Shown one piece after another: positions 22,663 to 22,720 of a stretch of 22,720 nucleotides of DNA (position 1 is its first letter; each line of letters opens with the position of its first letter). The notes below the pieces were generated by a model. The model did no database searches. It was not told where the DNA came from and worked only from the letters and a program-made list of their open reading frames with translations. Source of the DNA: an uncultured Oscillospiraceae bacterium (GTDB lineage Bacteria; Bacillota; Clostridia; Oscillospirales; Ruminococcaceae); contig CAKSSH010000027.1 of the NCBI GenBank assembly GCA_934488695.1, positions 1 to 22,720 of the forward strand. The letters run 5' to 3'. A program made the position numbers and the translations under genes.

Positions 22663-22679
22663 GCTGCATCAAAAACTGC

Positions 22680-22709
22680 CGGGCCCCTGTATACAGGGGC
22701 CCGTTTTTT
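22680..22709 (+). terminator. Terminator of the HPr-like gene
   Basis: Perfect 10-bp arms (22680-22689 and 22694-22703) with a TATA loop, followed by six Ts. Confidence 0.93.
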
Positions 22710-22720
22710 AATGAATCCGA

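Overview
The window reads as a chromosomal segment of an uncultured-type, Gram-positive, low-to-mid GC Clostridia, probably of the Ruminococcaceae/Oscillospirales kind. The evidence is an HrcA/CIRCE-controlled hrcA-grpE-dnaK-dnaJ operon, a MurT/GatD lipid II amidation pair, a LemA plus DUF2207 pair, a DUF5685 plus cysteine-tailed J-protein pair, a lobe-swapped PstS-like lipoprotein, strong purine-rich ribosome binding sites and several GTG/TTG starts. The placement rests on remembered family distributions, not on a search. Almost all the DNA is ordinary coding sequence with standard TAA/TAG/TGA stops.

Layout. 1-414: no protein gene. It holds the 3' half of a serine tRNA (anticodon loop to CCA) with its terminator but no 5' half, which looks like the far attachment site of a mobile element lying to the left. 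415-1230 (-): SDR oxidoreductase. 1526-2254 (+): YoaK/DUF1275 membrane protein. 5353-2388 (-): lemA, a DUF2207 protein and mscL in one run. 5591-11708 (+): hrcA, grpE, dnaK, dnaJ, a CPBP membrane protease and tadA, starting from a sigma-A-type promoter overlapped by a perfect CIRCE. 11779-13219 (+): a DUF5685 gene split by one in-frame TGA, overlapping a DnaJ-domain gene with a cysteine-rich tail. 13510-15989 (+): a membrane protein, a YwlE-like phosphatase, rimI and tsaD. 16923-16021 (-): permuted PstS-like lipoprotein. 17049-17357 (+): GIY-YIG protein. 22284-17443 (-): mtaB, murT, gatD, an HAD-IIA phosphatase and a C-terminally truncated metallo-beta-lactamase-fold protein. 22435-22662 (+): HPr-like protein without the active-site histidine.

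Themes. Three genes serve tRNA modification: tadA (A34 to inosine), tsaD (t6A37) and mtaB (ms2t6A37), the last two acting one after the other on the same base. Protein quality control is represented by the HrcA regulon, the second J protein and possibly the arginine-phosphatase-like LMW phosphatase. Envelope functions are MscL, LemA/DUF2207, CPBP and MurT/GatD.

I did not find a clear, wholly undescribed system. The points most worth a second look are the tRNA-Ser attachment scar at the left edge, the single in-frame TGA in DUF5685, the face-to-face promoters of mtaB and the HPr-like gene that share a start region, the His-less HPr that keeps its regulatory serine motif, the lobe-swapped PstS-like lipoprotein with eroded ligand motifs, and the MBL protein cut off at its next metal ligand.
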